NCBI GenBank assembly: GCA_023362775.1 | Contig: JALMGJ010000012.1 | Coordinates: 25,079,001-25,143,000 of the forward strand | DNA: 64,000 nucleotides | Source: Charina bottae | Lineage: Eukaryota; Chordata; Lepidosauria; Squamata; Charinaidae | Direction of reading: 5' to 3' | Shown here: positions 12,151-23,582 of the stretch, in pieces | Numbering within the stretch: the stretch's first letter is position 1 | Layout of the letters: each line of letters begins with the position of its first letter | The notes under the pieces: model-generated | What the model was told of the DNA's origin: nothing | What the model saw: only the letters and a program-made list of their open reading frames with translations | Database searches by the model: none | Position numbers and translations under genes: made by a program

Positions 12151-12714
12151 AGGTCTACTCTAGGCGTTGAGAACATCTGACCTAGAGTTCTCATTTGACC
12201 TCTGAGGTCAGCCCATCCAGCCCATGAGTTTTACTTGAGGTTCCTCCCATTTCCAAAGCTCCTCTTTGCTTCTCTTTCCGCAACCAGCTTTTCCCATTGG
12301 TGGGTGCAGCTTTCTTGGCTGCCCAGCAGTTTCCCTTTCAATACTAGATTGGGGTGGTAGCACACTAACCTACGCTATACAGGCCTATAAAGGTCTTTTG
12401 GACACATGTTTTGTGTATGATCTGAATTAAGCACTTCATCACACACAAAGGTTAATGAGATTTTTCTTCAACTTAAAAACACAATAATATACTCCCACCT
12501 AGAAATTTATTTACAAAATGTTTGTGTCAGAGGTCAGGTAGGATGGGATAACTGGACTGTAATAAATATGGTGGACTGTCATTTGATAAAGCTACGCTAA
12601 GATTGTTCTTTCTTTTTTTAATTGATTGCATTTCAGTTAAACCTATCAGTTCCTCCAAAGGAAGAACTCTCAATTGATCTAATTATTCCTTACAATTATG
12701 TCATAAATGCTTTC

Positions 12715-12830
12715 CTAAGTTTTTCTAATGTTGTTTCGATGTGTATTTTGGCTGTGCTTTAAGATGCTGTTAGCTGCCTAGAGTTGCTACGGCAAGATGG
12801 GCAGCCATATAAATAAAAATAATAGAAATG
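12715..12830 (+). mobile_element. L2-like LINE 3' tail fragment
   Basis: 'gctgcctagagttgctacggcaagatgggcagccatataaataaa' aligns by eye with the L2-like 3' terminus at 5600-5670. Diverged. Confidence 0.6.
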
Positions 12831-13427
12831 TAACACTTGATGGGAAGAAAGACGAAAAACAGACACCTTCCAAATGCTTTCAAAATGCTTTCCATTCTTT
12901 CTTTCTGTTTTTCCTTCTCTCCCTAACATTCACTTTTCTTGTGTTCTCCAGAGAAGCAAACAACAGTATTAAGACAAATGCAGACATTATCAAGGCAAAT
13001 TAAGGTATAAATCATGAATGGAAAAATAGCCCTCTCTGTGTGTGGACGTCTCTTCCTCAGCAGAAATCCAGAGATATCTGATTTTGCACTTTACATTCTA
13101 CATCTTGTCTGTAACTCTGTTGTGGACTGTTTATCACTCCTCCACTTAAAACTTCTTTGCTTATCCCTGCATATTATGAGGGAGTCAACTAAACCAGCAT
13201 TTTTCTGATGGTGTAGAAAGGAACACTGTTGCAGAGAATCTTTCAACTGACTTTCATTCCTCACAACACACCACAAATGTCTACCAACATTTGCAAATCT
13301 TAAAAAAATAATTTCCACCCATTTCCCCCGATATTTAATCAATGTTGTACTAAGATAATTGGATAAGAAAAAATGGTATTTGGGAAAAATTATGCAACAT
13401 TCTGAATGAATATGATCCAAGGGAACA

Positions 13428-13623
13428 ATAATGATGGTGATATATCATCAGTATGCGGATGATACCCAGCTTTATATCTCTACCTCGGGCCAACTAAGTG
13501 ATGCTGTGGAGGTCCTTTCTTGGTGCCTGAAGGCTCTCGGGGTTTGGATGGGGAACAACAGGCTTCAGCTTAACCCAAGAAAGACTGAGTTGATTTGGGT
13601 GTTGGCCTCCCCTGGTTCTAGGG
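13428..13623 (+). pseudogene. L2-like LINE reverse transcriptase fragment (5' part)
   Basis: The frame encodes HQYADDTQLYIS, the catalytic YADD block of a non-LTR reverse transcriptase, then NNRLQLNPRKTELIW from the following RT block. This matches the L2/CR1 group rather than the RTE elements elsewhere in the window. The frame ends where a solo LTR is inserted at 13624, and the LINE resumes at 13908. No other catalytic block is present, so the copy is dead. Confidence 0.85.
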
Positions 13624-13902
13624 TGTGATGGAATGTGGGGGTAGCCCTGGAAGATATGGGGAGTGGGGGAAAAGATGTCACCTAGGGAATAATCAGATAA
13701 AAGAGAAAGAAGTCCACAACAGAGTTAAGGGCCAAATAAAGAATCTTAGGAAGGGCCTGCTGTAATTATTCTGGCAGTAAATAGGGAGGGCGGAAGATTT
13801 GTTCTTTTAGACTTGCAAGATTCTGTTAACGTATTCTTACAATAAAGTAGAATTAGCTCATCTTGTTGTGTTTCCTGTCTGGTTTTCCTGGGAGGGCTGA
13901 CA
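13624..13902 (+). mobile_element. solo LTR (279 bp)
   Basis: The segment begins TGTGATGG and ends GGGCTGACA (TG...CA ends) and is flanked by a perfect 5-bp duplication TAGGG (13619-13623 and 13903-13907). An AATAAA signal lies at 13841, about 60 bp before the right end, as expected for an LTR R/U5 boundary on the plus strand. No second LTR, primer-binding site or internal gene is adjacent, so it is a recombined solo LTR. It sits inside the LINE RT frame, so it is younger than that LINE. The family (endogenous retrovirus or other LTR class) is undetermined. Confidence 0.75.
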
Positions 13903-13907
13903 TAGGG

Positions 13908-13950
13908 ACTTTCCATCTCTTTTTCTGGATGGGTGTCAGGCCCAGCCCAA
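13908..13950 (+). pseudogene. L2-like LINE fragment resuming after the solo LTR
   Basis: 'actttccatctctttttctggatgggtgt' continues the sense expected downstream of the RT block at 13428-13623. The sequence soon becomes unrecognisable. Confidence 0.5.
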
Positions 13951-14779
13951 GAATGACAAAGAATTAAACTAGAGTTTGGCTAGATTGATTCTTTGTCATT
14001 AAAGAAACCATCTCATCCTTGGGAAAACAAGTTAACAAGATAACCTTCCTTTTGAAACTTTTAATATTAAATAGCACTGAAGTATAAAGAAAAGGTGTAA
14101 TGCAAATATGTTAATTTGTGGGATCTTACAGAGTTGATCTGAGAACAGCTTTTCTGTTAAACAAGTGTTCATTTCCATAATTGTTTCTTTATTCCCAATT
14201 TAAAAGCCCAATTGTTAATTTTCAACTTCAGACTTCAAGTATATTGCTCTTTCTTATGGCAACTGTCAGAAGCTTCTGTTTTATTCACAACTGCAGTTGC
14301 ATCCTTCTGTTACTGTAAAATAACTTACTATTATGTTGTTTTTCTAGATTCATCCATCAGTTTTTCACCTTAAACCTTTCACTTGCATTGTCTCAGACAT
14401 CATGGGGAATAACTCCATCCTGAAAGCAGCACTCATGTATCATATTCATTGCACTCTTAAGAAACATGTTCACAGAGGCATCCTTCTGGTGGTAGGAGGC
14501 CGAAATGCATGTCTGTCCTGTTGAATCCTTGAGGCCATGTTGCCAACAATCACTCAGCACAAATGACTGTGAGATGAGAGAGTTTCGGCCATTCAACTCC
14601 ATTTAAGGCAGAACCATAAATGTCATGCTGGTAGGTACATCTGATCCTCATGTACTGATGGAGTCAACAAGTGCTTCAGTTGTGGGATTTTGAGAGGTAG
14701 ATGGCAAACTTCAGAACGATTCACAGTATACTATTCCAGCTTCTCAATGGCTTTGATTACATCTGCAACACCATGATTG
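13951..14779. other. unrecognised sequence; weak coding-like stretch on minus strand
   Basis: The minus strand at 14393-14602 has a 69-codon frame, and another minus frame nearby reads on for some distance before stops. This could be an ancient processed pseudogene or mobile-element ORF. I recognise no family and see no introns or poly(A). Confidence 0.3.
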
Positions 14780-15224
14780 TGGAGTCCTTGGTGCTCTCTG
14801 AGCCTTGCAGATATTTTATTGCCAGACTAGGCAACATCTTCAGTGCAAAAAGGGAGTAGGACTTGCTCTCTGTTTATATACCATGGCTTGTCCTGCTTGT
14901 GTTGGTGGAGGTGTTGTTCCCCCTTAGGAGTTCCTTGATTCGGCTGTTGTTTGCTGCTTGGTTGATTGACTGAGTTAATAGTTCCTTGATTAGGGTATAT
15001 TGTGCTGTTTGATTGTTCCTCTGGTGCTAATCCTGGTGTTAATCTTTGCATATCTGGGTGTTGATTGCCGGCAAGGTGGTGTTCTGGTCTTTTGGCTTTT
15101 CTATTGTCTCTTATGAATGGTATGTAAATGTTGTTTACCTCTATGTGTCTCTTGATGGATGCTTTGTCTGCTTCTGACTGCTAGTTGGTATTTGTGGATG
15201 CTCTCTGCTAGTCTTCTGCCCAGT
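14780..15224 (-). mobile_element. Penelope-like element family C (PLE-C), antisense, internally deleted
   Basis: On the minus strand the translated text (NNIYIPFIRDN, RPEHHLAGNQHPD, SVNQPSSKQQPNQGT) matches the C-terminal part of the PLE-C endonuclease frame at 55.8-56.4 kb. Between LAVRS and DKASIKRHIE this copy lacks the middle portion present there. The 3' terminus at 14780-14845 carries the decayed hammerhead-like motif. No clear TSD was read. Confidence 0.85.
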
Positions 15225-15239
15225 TAGACTGCATTTTGT

Positions 15240-16090
15240 TATGTATGAAATATTTTTATGTTTATTTTTATTCTATCTTGCTAGTGCTTGTGAAATGCTT
15301 TTAAACATATACAAATTAATGGGAATGCCATTAAACCCAACATGTCTTACAAGGGAGCAAGGGAGAATTATTATCCAACCAAGACTTACTCCAAAACATC
15401 AGTTTCAGGGAAAGAGATTACAGAGGGGAATCTGTAATTTTGTTGGAAATCGAAAATATTATATACCAAACTACATGGGCAGGGGAAGGTTTTCTAAGAA
15501 CTGACAAAGAACAAAACATTTCATAGGGTTATGTAACAGCATGATACTAAATGTTTAGCAGTTCATAATTTCTAGGAAAAAATTAGAGCTATAAAGAGGC
15601 ATTGATATGCCTGTCATGCTATTAGCAAAAGGGCAGTATGGATTCATGTGTGGTCATGTTCCTGCACAATTAAAAGTTTTACTGGTTGAAAATGCTTGCT
15701 CTTCATCTTAGGAAATGGATCCCTTCCTTCTCTATTTTTTTCCTAAACGCTATGCAATTTAGTTGACATGGGGATCACAAAAAATCTAGTAATGTCTTGG
15801 AACAACTCTCAGTATTCCAGGTTCCCACATCCTCATCTCCCATTCCTCCCTAGGTTTCCCATGTACATCTCACTTTGCATCTCTTTGCAGGTTCTTTAAA
15901 AAGGAAGGCAAGGTTAAGATTGTTTCCTCTGCACAAATCTGACAACAAACTGCCATGGTTTTTTTGGCAATAATTTTCAGTAGAAATGTGGTCCTATAGC
16001 AGTCCTTATTGCTTCCAGAAGAGTAAAATGTTGGTTAAAGGAAAACAAAAACATCATTTGTATCAGAGATAAAACCAGCCATGAAGAAAA
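15240..16090. other. unique sequence, nothing recognised
   Basis: The ORF of 87 codons at 15241-15504 has no recognisable domain and lies in plain AT-rich sequence. I treat it as chance. Confidence 0.45.
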
Positions 16091-16291
16091 TAGAAGCCTA
16101 ACATGCTTCTCTCCAGCAAAGGAGATTATTACCATGTCATGGTGCTGGAGCTTGACCACCTCAATGATGCCATGAGCTAAACCGTGAAGGGACACCCAAG
16201 ACGGGAAGGTCATGGCAGAGAGGTCAGACTAAATACGACCCCTGGGGAAGGTAACGGCAACCCACCCCAGTATTCTTGCCGTGAAAACTGA

Positions 16292-17730
16292 ATGGATCAG
16301 TACAACCAGAGATATGTCGGTATACCATCAGAAGATGGGACTCCCAGGTCGGAAGATGGTCAAAATGCTACTGGGGAGGAACAGAGGAAAACTTCAACTA
16401 GCCCCAGATGTGATGACACAGCTAGCTCAAAGCCGAAAGGATGGCTAGCAGCCGACAGTGCTGGTGGTGAACGACAAATCCGATGTTCTAAAGATCAACA
16501 CATCATAGGAACCTGGCATGTAAGATCTATGAGCCAGGGCAAATTGGATGTGGTTACTGGTGAGATGTCAAGATTAAATATAGACATTTTGGGTGTCAGT
16601 GAACTGAAATGGACTGGAATGGGCCACTTCACATCAGATGACCACCAGATCTACTACTGTGGACAAGAGGACCACAGAAGAAATGGAGTAGACTTCATAA
16701 TAAATAATTAAGTGGCTAAAGCAGTGCTTGGATACAATCCAAAAAGCGATAGAATGATCTCAATTCGAATTCAGGGTAAGCCATTTAACATCACAGTGAT
16801 CCAAATACTGTATATGCCCCAACCACAGATGCTGAAGAAGCAGAAGTAGATCAGTTCTATGAGGATCTGCAGCACCTACTGGATAATACGCCAAAAAGAG
16901 AAGTTATTTTCATTACAGGAGACTGGAATGCTAAAGTGGGTAGTCAAATGACACCTGGAATTACAGGTAAGCATGGTCTGGGAGAACAAAATGAAGCGGG
17001 GCATAGGCTGATAGAATTTTGCCAAGACAACTCACTGTGCATAACAAACACTCTCTTCCAGCAACCAAAAATACGACTTTATACATGGACTTCACCAGAT
17101 GGTCGACACCGAAATCTGATTGACTACATCCTTTGTAGTCAAAGGTGGCGGACATCTATACAGTCGGTAAAAACAAGACCTGAAGCTGACTGTAGTTCAG
17201 ATCACGAACTTCTTATTGCAAAATTTAGAATCAGACTAAAGAGAATAGGGAAGACCCACAGATCAGTTAGATATGAGCTCACTAATATTCCTAAGGAATA
17301 TGCAGTGGAGGTGAAGAATAGATTTAAGGGACTAGATTTAGTACATAGGGTCCAGGAAGAACTATGGACAGAAGTTCACAACATTGTTCAGGAGGCGGCA
17401 ACAAAAAATGTCCCAAAGAAAAAGAAAACCAAGAAGGCAAGATGGCTATCTGCTGAGACACTGGAAGTAGCCCAAGAAAGTAAGAAAGCAAAAGGCAACA
17501 GTGATAGGGAGAGATACGCCCAATTAAATGCAAAATTCCAGAGGTAAGCCAGAAGAGATAAGGAATTATTTTTAAACAAGCAATGCGCGGAAGAAGAAGA
17601 TAATAAAATAGAAAGGACAAGAGACCTCTTCCAGAAAATTAGAAACATTGGAGGTAAATTCCAGGCAAAAATGGGTATGATCAAAAACAAAGACGGCAAG
17701 GACCTAACAGAAGCAGAAGAGATCAAGAAA
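16292..17730 (+). pseudogene. BovB apurinic-type endonuclease and linker region (broken)
   Basis: The first part encodes IIGTWHVRSM and NIDILGVSELKWTGMGHF, the N-terminal blocks of an APE-type LINE endonuclease. A stop follows at 16709-16711, and a shift near 16805 moves the frame. From 16810 the frame runs open with ITGDWNAKVG, TWTSPDGRHRNLIDYILCSQ and SSDHELLIAKFRI, the last holding the SDH catalytic block. Another stop at 17545-17547 (after KFQR) precedes a readable helical linker (RDLFQKIRNIGGKFQAK). A one-base loss near 17728 shifts into the RT frame. Catalytic motifs are intact but the chain is not. Confidence 0.9.
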
Positions 17731-17732
17731 AG

Positions 17733-19320
17733 GTGCAAGAATATACGGAAGATCTGTATAGGAAGGATAATAATATCGGGGATAGCTTTGATTGCGTGGT
17801 CAGTGAGTTAGAGCCAGACATCCTGAAGAGAGAGGTTGAATGGGCCTTAAGAAGCATTGCTAATAACAAGGCAGCAGGAGACGACGGTATCCCAGCTGAA
17901 CTGTTTAAAGTCTTGCAAGATGATGCTGTCAAGGTGATGCATGCTATATGTCAGCAAATTTGGAAAACACAAGAATGGCCAACAGATTGGAAAAAATCAA
18001 CTTATATCCCCATACCAAAAAAGGGAAACACTAAAGAATGTTCAAACTATCGAACAGTGGCACTTATTTCACATGCCAGTAAGGTAATGCTCAAGATCTT
18101 GCAAGGTAGACTCCAGCAATTCATGGTGCGAGAATTGCCAGATGTACAAGCTGGGTTTAGAAAAGGCAGAGGAACTAGAGACCAAATTGCCAATATCCGC
18201 TGGATAATGGAGAAAACCACGGTGTTTCAGAAAAACATCTATTTCTGTTTTATTGACTATTCTAAAGCCTTTGACTGTGTGGATCATAACATATTGTGGC
18301 AAGTTCTTGGTGGTATGGGGATACCAAGTCATCTTGTCTGCCTCCTGAGGAATCTGTATAATGACCAAGTAGCAGCAGTAAGAACAGACCACGGAACAAC
18401 GGACTGGTTTAAGATTGGGAAAGGAGTACGGCAGGGTTGTATACTCTCACCCTACCTATTCAACCTGTATGCAGAACACATCATGCAACATGCTGGGCTT
18501 GATGAATCCAAGGCTGGAGTTAAAATCGCTGGAAGAAACATTAACAATCTCAGATATGCAGATGATACCACTTTGATGGCTGAAAGCGAGGAGGAGCTGA
18601 GGAGCCTTATGATGAAGGTGAAAGAAGTAAGTGCAAAGCCGGGTTGCAGTTAAACCTCAAAAAAAACAAGATTATGGCAACCAGCTTGATAACTAGCAAA
18701 TAGAGGGAGAAAATGTGGAGGCAGTGACAGACTTTGTATTTCTAGGCGCAAAGATTACTGCAGACGCTGACTGCAGCCAGGAAATCAGAAGATGTCTACT
18801 TCTTGGGAGGAGAGCAATGGCAAATCTTGATAAAATAGTTAAAAACAGAGACATCATACTGACAACAAAGGTCCGCATAGTTAAAGCAATGGTATTCCCT
18901 GTAGTAACCTATGGCTGCGAGAGCTGGACCATAAGGAAGGCTGAGGGAAGGAAGATAGATGCTTTTGAACTGTGGTGTTGGAGGAAAATTCTGAGAGTGC
19001 CTTGGACTGCAAGAAGATCAAACCAGTCCATACTCCAGGAAATAAAGCCAGACTGCTCACTGGAGGGAATGATATTAAAGGCAAAACTGAAGTACTTTGG
19101 CCACATAATGAGAAGACAGGACACCCTGGAGAAGATGCTGATGCTGGGGAAAGCGGAAGGCCAAAGGAAGAGGGGCCGACCAAGGGCAAGATGGATGGAT
19201 GATATTCTGGAGGTGACGGACTCAACCGTGGGGGAGCTGGGGGTGGCGATGGATGACAGGAAGCTCTGGCGTGGGCTGGTCCATGAAGTCACGAAGAGTC
19301 AGATGCGACTGAACGAATAA
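17733..19320 (+). pseudogene. BovB reverse transcriptase and C-terminal region (broken)
   Basis: The frame 17733-18653 holds the RT blocks in order: NNKAAGDDGIPAELFK, LPDVQAGFRKGRGTRDQI, FIDYSKAFDCVDHNILW, GKGVRQGCILSPYLFNL and the catalytic YADD (about 18554-18565). A frameshift at about 18640 ends it within the KAGLQLNL block. After a short shifted stretch with a stop (about 18701), the frame resumes from about 18715 (VTDFVFLGAKI, VVTYGCESWTIRK, FGHIMRRQDTL) to the natural stop at 19318-19320. Full-length BovB ORFs have the same order, so only point lesions separate this from an intact frame. Confidence 0.92.
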
Positions 19321-19824
19321 ACAACAACAACATGCTTCTATAAAGTATGACTACAAAGAATATCCACAGGTATTAAAGCTAAAACAAATTTAATGGGTTT
19401 TTTTTTTAGATAGGTTTCCTCTCTGCAGTGAGCGCAGAAGAGAAAACAGTACAGGAAAAAACAAAACTAAATGTTAAGAATTTTCTTAAGGAATGTTGCA
19501 AGGGTTGGTCTAGATACCCCCATGGGTTACCAGAAGCTTGAGAGATGCAGGAGTGCTGCATATTCTGGCTCCTGATTGTTTCAGGTAACGTGGAAAGGTG
19601 GTGTGATGAGAGCGAAAACTGGGCTCCCTCCAATCTCCAAAATGAGGGAAAGGCAATGGCAGGGGCTTCACACCTTTTCCAAGCAATGCCATGAGGAATC
19701 TCAGTTGCAGACAATGAAATGTGTGAAAGGTTTCAAGGAAGTCTTTCAAGACGGCATCAAAAGTCTAAAATGCTCCCATTTTTTAAAAAAAACAACACTG
19801 GTTCCTTGTGGCATAGAAGCTGAG

Positions 19825-19965
19825 TGTCTACAGAGGAGGTCAACAAAGTCAAGATGGCAGCCACTATGCAGTCAAAATCTGGCCTCTTTTTGGTGCATAT
19901 CACATTCAGGCCCTGTGGAACCATGGGTGCCATCTTGCCTTTTTGGACCTCTCTGCTCTTGGTGG
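19825..19965. repeat. hairpin MITE (GTCAAGATGG family), diverged
   Basis: 'gaggtcaacaaagtcaagatggcagcca' on the left is mirrored by 'tgggtgccatcttgcctttttggacctc' on the right. Same architecture as the hairpin at 1402-1567. Ends are approximate. Confidence 0.55.
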
Positions 19966-21007
19966 TTTCTTCATACCTTCTAACATCTACATCACCAATG
20001 AGAATCGTATCCATAGGGTGAAAACTGAGCCACACCACTCTTTGGTCTGCATTCAGGTCAACAGAGATCCACTTAGAGCAACTGAAAAGTTCTGGCATTT
20101 CAATTTGTTCTTCTCTATGGGAGTGAGGACAAGGCAGTGAAAAAGAAGAGGGTTGCCCTGCAGCAATTTTACTCGTATTTATCGACAATCAAAACAAGTC
20201 TGCCTTGTGGGTGTCAACAGGCTTTTATCTCTCTCAATTATCACAATCCCACCTGAATTCTCTCTTTCAAAACAGTCATCTAAAATATTAATTACGCACG
20301 TTGGGTGCAAATGGATGTAAACTAACACATTTTCATATTCCATTATCGCTGTTATTACCTAATGATTGAGGTATTAGCCAACTCCACTTTTTCAATAGGC
20401 CTTACCCAGGCAATCCTGTGCATCCTTTTGAAAAGCAAGCGGAGATTCACTCACAAAATGTTTTTCTTGATGGCCTCCATTGCTGGGGGCTGCCTGTTAA
20501 ACATTATAAGGAAATTCATGGGACTTGCTATTCGTCTACAGGATCTGGGTTTGATTAAATAATTCAGAAGCAACTCCTTAACCCCCCCAGGTGCAATCTA
20601 TTAGCACTGTCCTTACTTTCAAGACTTTTTTCCCCCACTGATTAATGATTGGACTTTTAATAGTTTTAATTTAAATAAATTTGCATATTATTAATGCCTC
20701 AAGATAAGGGGCTTCAGAAAAGTATCTCAAGTCATGCATAATTAGCAAATCTTTCTTTTGCTTTACAAAATGAACAAAGATACCCTTTGTTTCAGCCTCA
20801 TTGGTTCACAGGCAAACACAAATCAACACATTGTAAGAGATTGTGAAGAAGCTGAGAAAGAAACAGGAGGATAAGTTTGGGGGGTTCGGGTATATGGCAG
20901 GGTGTTTTTTTTTACTTCCTGCCTCAAAATTAATGGAAACAGCACCAGATGTTTTTAGCAATTCTGGTTGGAGGAGATAACATGAGGTCTCACTTCGCCC
21001 ACTGTTG
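19966..21007. other. unique AT-rich sequence, possible conserved noncoding DNA
   Basis: No repeat was recognised. Around 20240-20420 several ATTA/TAAT cores cluster ('aatattaattacgcacgttggg'), the sort of homeodomain-site density seen in some developmental enhancers. This is compositional inference only. Confidence 0.3.
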
Positions 21008-21015
21008 ATCTAACT

Positions 21016-21323
21016 CAGCTTTTCTCAACCTGTTGACCCTGGAGGAACCCTTGAAATATTTTTCAGGCCTCAGGGAACCCCTGCATATTCAGGCTCAAAT
21101 ATAGGCCGCAAGTTACAAAATTATTATATTCGTTTCATGGGTAGGCCTGTATAGATGCATTAACCGTGTTCTTAAACGAAAAATAAAGAATGAAACGTAC
21201 CTCTTTAATGTGAAGTTGCCTGAATTTGAAATAATTTTTTTAATAAAGCGTGATCTCCCAGGAACCCCTAGTGACCTCTCGCGGAACCCTAGGGTTTCAT
21301 GGAACCCTGGTTGAGAAACCCTG
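21016..21323. mobile_element. hAT-type MITE (308 bp)
   Basis: Ends CAGCTTTTCTCAACC and GGTTGAGAAACCCTG are imperfect terminal inverted repeats. They are flanked by an 8-bp TSD ATCTAACT / ATCTAACG (21008-21015 and 21324-21331; 7 of 8 identical), the hAT hallmark. Internal sequence has inverted phrases about 'ggaacccttg' and 'aggaacccctag' but no transposase. Confidence 0.88.
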
Positions 21324-21334
21324 ATCTAACGAAT

Positions 21335-22070
21335 GAAAAAGATTCAATTAGTTGGTGTCGACTCATAGCAACCACATAGGTCGACCTTCTCCAGGATGAT
21401 CTGTCCCTAACCTGATTATTCAAGTCTTTTAACAGGGTACCTTTGGCTGCTGTAACTGAGTCAATCCACCTTGTTGCTGGTCATCTCTTCATTTTTCTTC
21501 CACTTTTTCCTTCATAATGGACTTCTTAAGAGATCTAGATCTTCACACAATGTGTCCAAAATATGATGCTTTGAGTGTGGTCATTTGTGCCTGGAGTGCG
21601 AACTCTGAATTTATTTGTTCTATGATCCATTTGTTTCCTTGGCTATCCATTGATTTTCTCAATACTATTCTCCAATATCAAAATTCAAAAGCATCAATAT
21701 TCTTTCTATCCAACTTTTTCAAAGTCCAACTTTCACTTCCACAGAAAGGCGTAAGGAAAACTATTGTCTATTGCATAATTCTGATCTTTGCAAGTACTGT
21801 ATATATACAACATGGCATCTAAGTATCTTTTCCAAGACCTTCATTGCTACCCTATTAAGTTCATTGCATATTTCTTGATGGTTGGCTCCTTTACTGTTGA
21901 TAGTTGATCCTAAAACACAGAGCCCATCCACCGCTTCAATTCTAAGACTGGTTGCTGTACCTGTTGTCATTAGTTAAGTCTTCATTTTTAATCTTAGTCT
22001 CATTTTTTTTACTGAGCTCCTTGACTTTCATTAACAGCTCTAGCTCTCTGTCCTTACAAAGCACAAATAG
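21335..22070 (-). mobile_element. second BovB-like RTE family (RTE-2), 3' portion
   Basis: The minus strand encodes decayed RTE C-terminal text: IEAVDGLCVLGSTINSKG matches the 'EVVDEFVYLGSLI' block, and LLMKVKELSK precedes it. The 3' end (left side) reads 'gtcactatgagtcgacac' in antisense, shared with the copies at 23.0, 27.0, 35.8 and 57.65 kb. It is related to but distinct from BovB. Stops are frequent, so it is old. Confidence 0.8.
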
Positions 22071-22218
22071 GAATGTGTCCACCCAGTGCTGGCTCAAGAA
22101 TATATAGTGCCCCTAGGCCACATTGACCAATAGCACCACCTCCCACTGATGCCAAGAATTGCATTTTTAGAATGATTCCGAAGGAGTGACAGAGTTGGCA
22201 CCCCCTAAGCTTTGGTTA

Positions 22219-22571
22219 AAGGTAAAGGGGTAAAGGGGGCGTGGTGGCTCAGCGGGTAAGACGCCAGGCTTGTCAATCAAAAGATTGCAAGTTCAGAGGT
22301 TCGAATCCCTAGCCCCGCGTGACGGAGTGAGCTCCCACACTCGCCCCAGCTCTTCCCAACCTAGCAATTCGAAAGCATGCAAATGCAAGTAGGTTAATAG
22401 GTACCACTTCGGTGGGATGGTAACAGCGTTCCGTGCGTGTCATGCCAGCCACATGACCGTGGAAGCGTCTTCGGACAACGCTGGCTCTTCGGCTAACAAA
22501 CGGAGATGAGCACCGGCCCCTAGAGTCAGACACGACTGCACAAATGTGCGGGGGGAACCTTTACCTTTCTA
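22219..22571 (+). repeat. tRNA-derived SINE, family A, full length with TSD
   Basis: 12-bp TSD AAGCTTTGGTTA (22207-22218 and 22572-22583). The A-box TGGCTCAGCGG and B-box GGTTCGAATCC are canonical, and GGGGC/GCCCC close the tRNA-like fold. An unusual 5' extension (AAGGTAAAGGGGTAAAG) precedes the head and is complementary to the 3' tail CCTTTACCTTT. Confidence 0.93.
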
Positions 22572-23014
22572 AAGCTTTGGTTACCTAGGACACTGCCTAC
22601 TTGGCCTTAGTCTTAAGCTGGCCTGAGTCCACTATCAATTGGTCCACTTCACTGGGGGAAGCCATGTTCGTTGAATCCTTCCATTATCTGCAAAGAAAAA
22701 GTACAGGGCTAATGCCAGAGCATGCAGCAAAAGAAAAGTGTAACATCAACTCTAGATTAAACCCTGTTCTGTTTTTCTGGGTTCCAGGAAATCACAGGAG
22801 GTATTTCCAGTCTCTCCAACATGGCTTAGAAACAATGCAAACAAAAGGAGAAAGGCTGACAAAAACAGTTAATAGAAAAAGCATTGTTAAGGGCTTTTTT
22901 TTCCCACAACACTGAAAAGCAATTTGGTGAAACAAGGAAAGATAGCATCTTTCTTCCCACTGTGCAAAGAACCATAATTGTTTGTTCTGTAAAGTGTTTT
23001 ATTGTCTTAACTTT

Positions 23015-23210
23015 CAAAATGGGAAAGGTGGAAGGAAAGTGAAGAAGAGGATGACCAGCCTCAAGGTTGATTAACACAATTAGAGTGGGGATGGGTGAAC
23101 TGTTGGAAGACTTGAAGGGCCGGGTTGGGGATAGATCATCCTGGAGAAGGTCTATGTGGTCACTAACAGTTGACACTGAGTTGGTGATAGGAAATCAATC
23201 AGTCAATCAG
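23015..23210 (+). mobile_element. RTE-2 LINE 3' end
   Basis: 'gggaaaggtggaaggaaagtgaagaagaggatgacc' and the terminal 'gtcactaacagttgacactgagttggtgatagg' with AATCAATCAGTCAATC match the RTE-2 copy at 27.6-27.86 kb. 5'-truncated. Confidence 0.8.
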
Positions 23211-23582
23211 TGGTTTAATATAATAGACTTGTTCATGAAAACATGCTGAGATAAAAGGACTCAGTTCAGAACAATATTCTGATACTCCAAGTACTGAACC
23301 CATCCCTAAGTTAGCCTGGCCTAAACACTTGTGTAAACTCAGCATATGCATTTGACTGAACTGATTCTGCATAACTCTTCATTTGCATCAAAGAAGAAAC
23401 AAATATTTTTGTTTTCTGCTGATGCATGCATGTATCACAGCAGGCATCAGCTTAAAAGAGGATTCTGCTGAGGAAAGTAGTCATACTAGATTTATAAATA
23501 CTTATATTAAGACAATTAACCATGCACTGCACAACATCTCCAAATGAAGAGCCTCCATATGAAAATGGATAAATACAGATGG

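Larger units (their letters stand above)
16111..19328 (+). mobile_element. BovB (RTE-clade) LINE, essentially full length
   Basis: The 3.2-kb insertion is bounded by an 11-bp TSD AACATGCTTCT (16100-16110 and 19329-19339), so both ends are the element's own. The order is a 5' UTR (16111 to about 16290, containing 'aagggacacccaagacgggaaggtcatggcagagag', typical of lizard BovB), endonuclease, reverse transcriptase, then a very short 3' UTR with an ACAACAACA tail. The single long frame is broken by at least two in-frame stops and about three frameshifts, so it cannot encode a working polymerase. BovB is the LINE known for patchy distribution between squamates and ruminants, attributed to horizontal transfer. 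Related fragments in this window lie at 4.6 and 24.5 kb. Confidence 0.93.

Noticed and set aside
16111..19328. BovB copy as an active element
   Set aside because: In-frame stops at about 16710 and 17546 and frameshifts near 16805, 17728 and 18640 preclude a full product.
22235..22320. tRNA gene at the SINE A head
   Set aside because: It is followed by the family's fixed body and tail, is bounded by TSDs, and has poor anticodon-arm pairing. It is a SINE promoter, not a tRNA gene.
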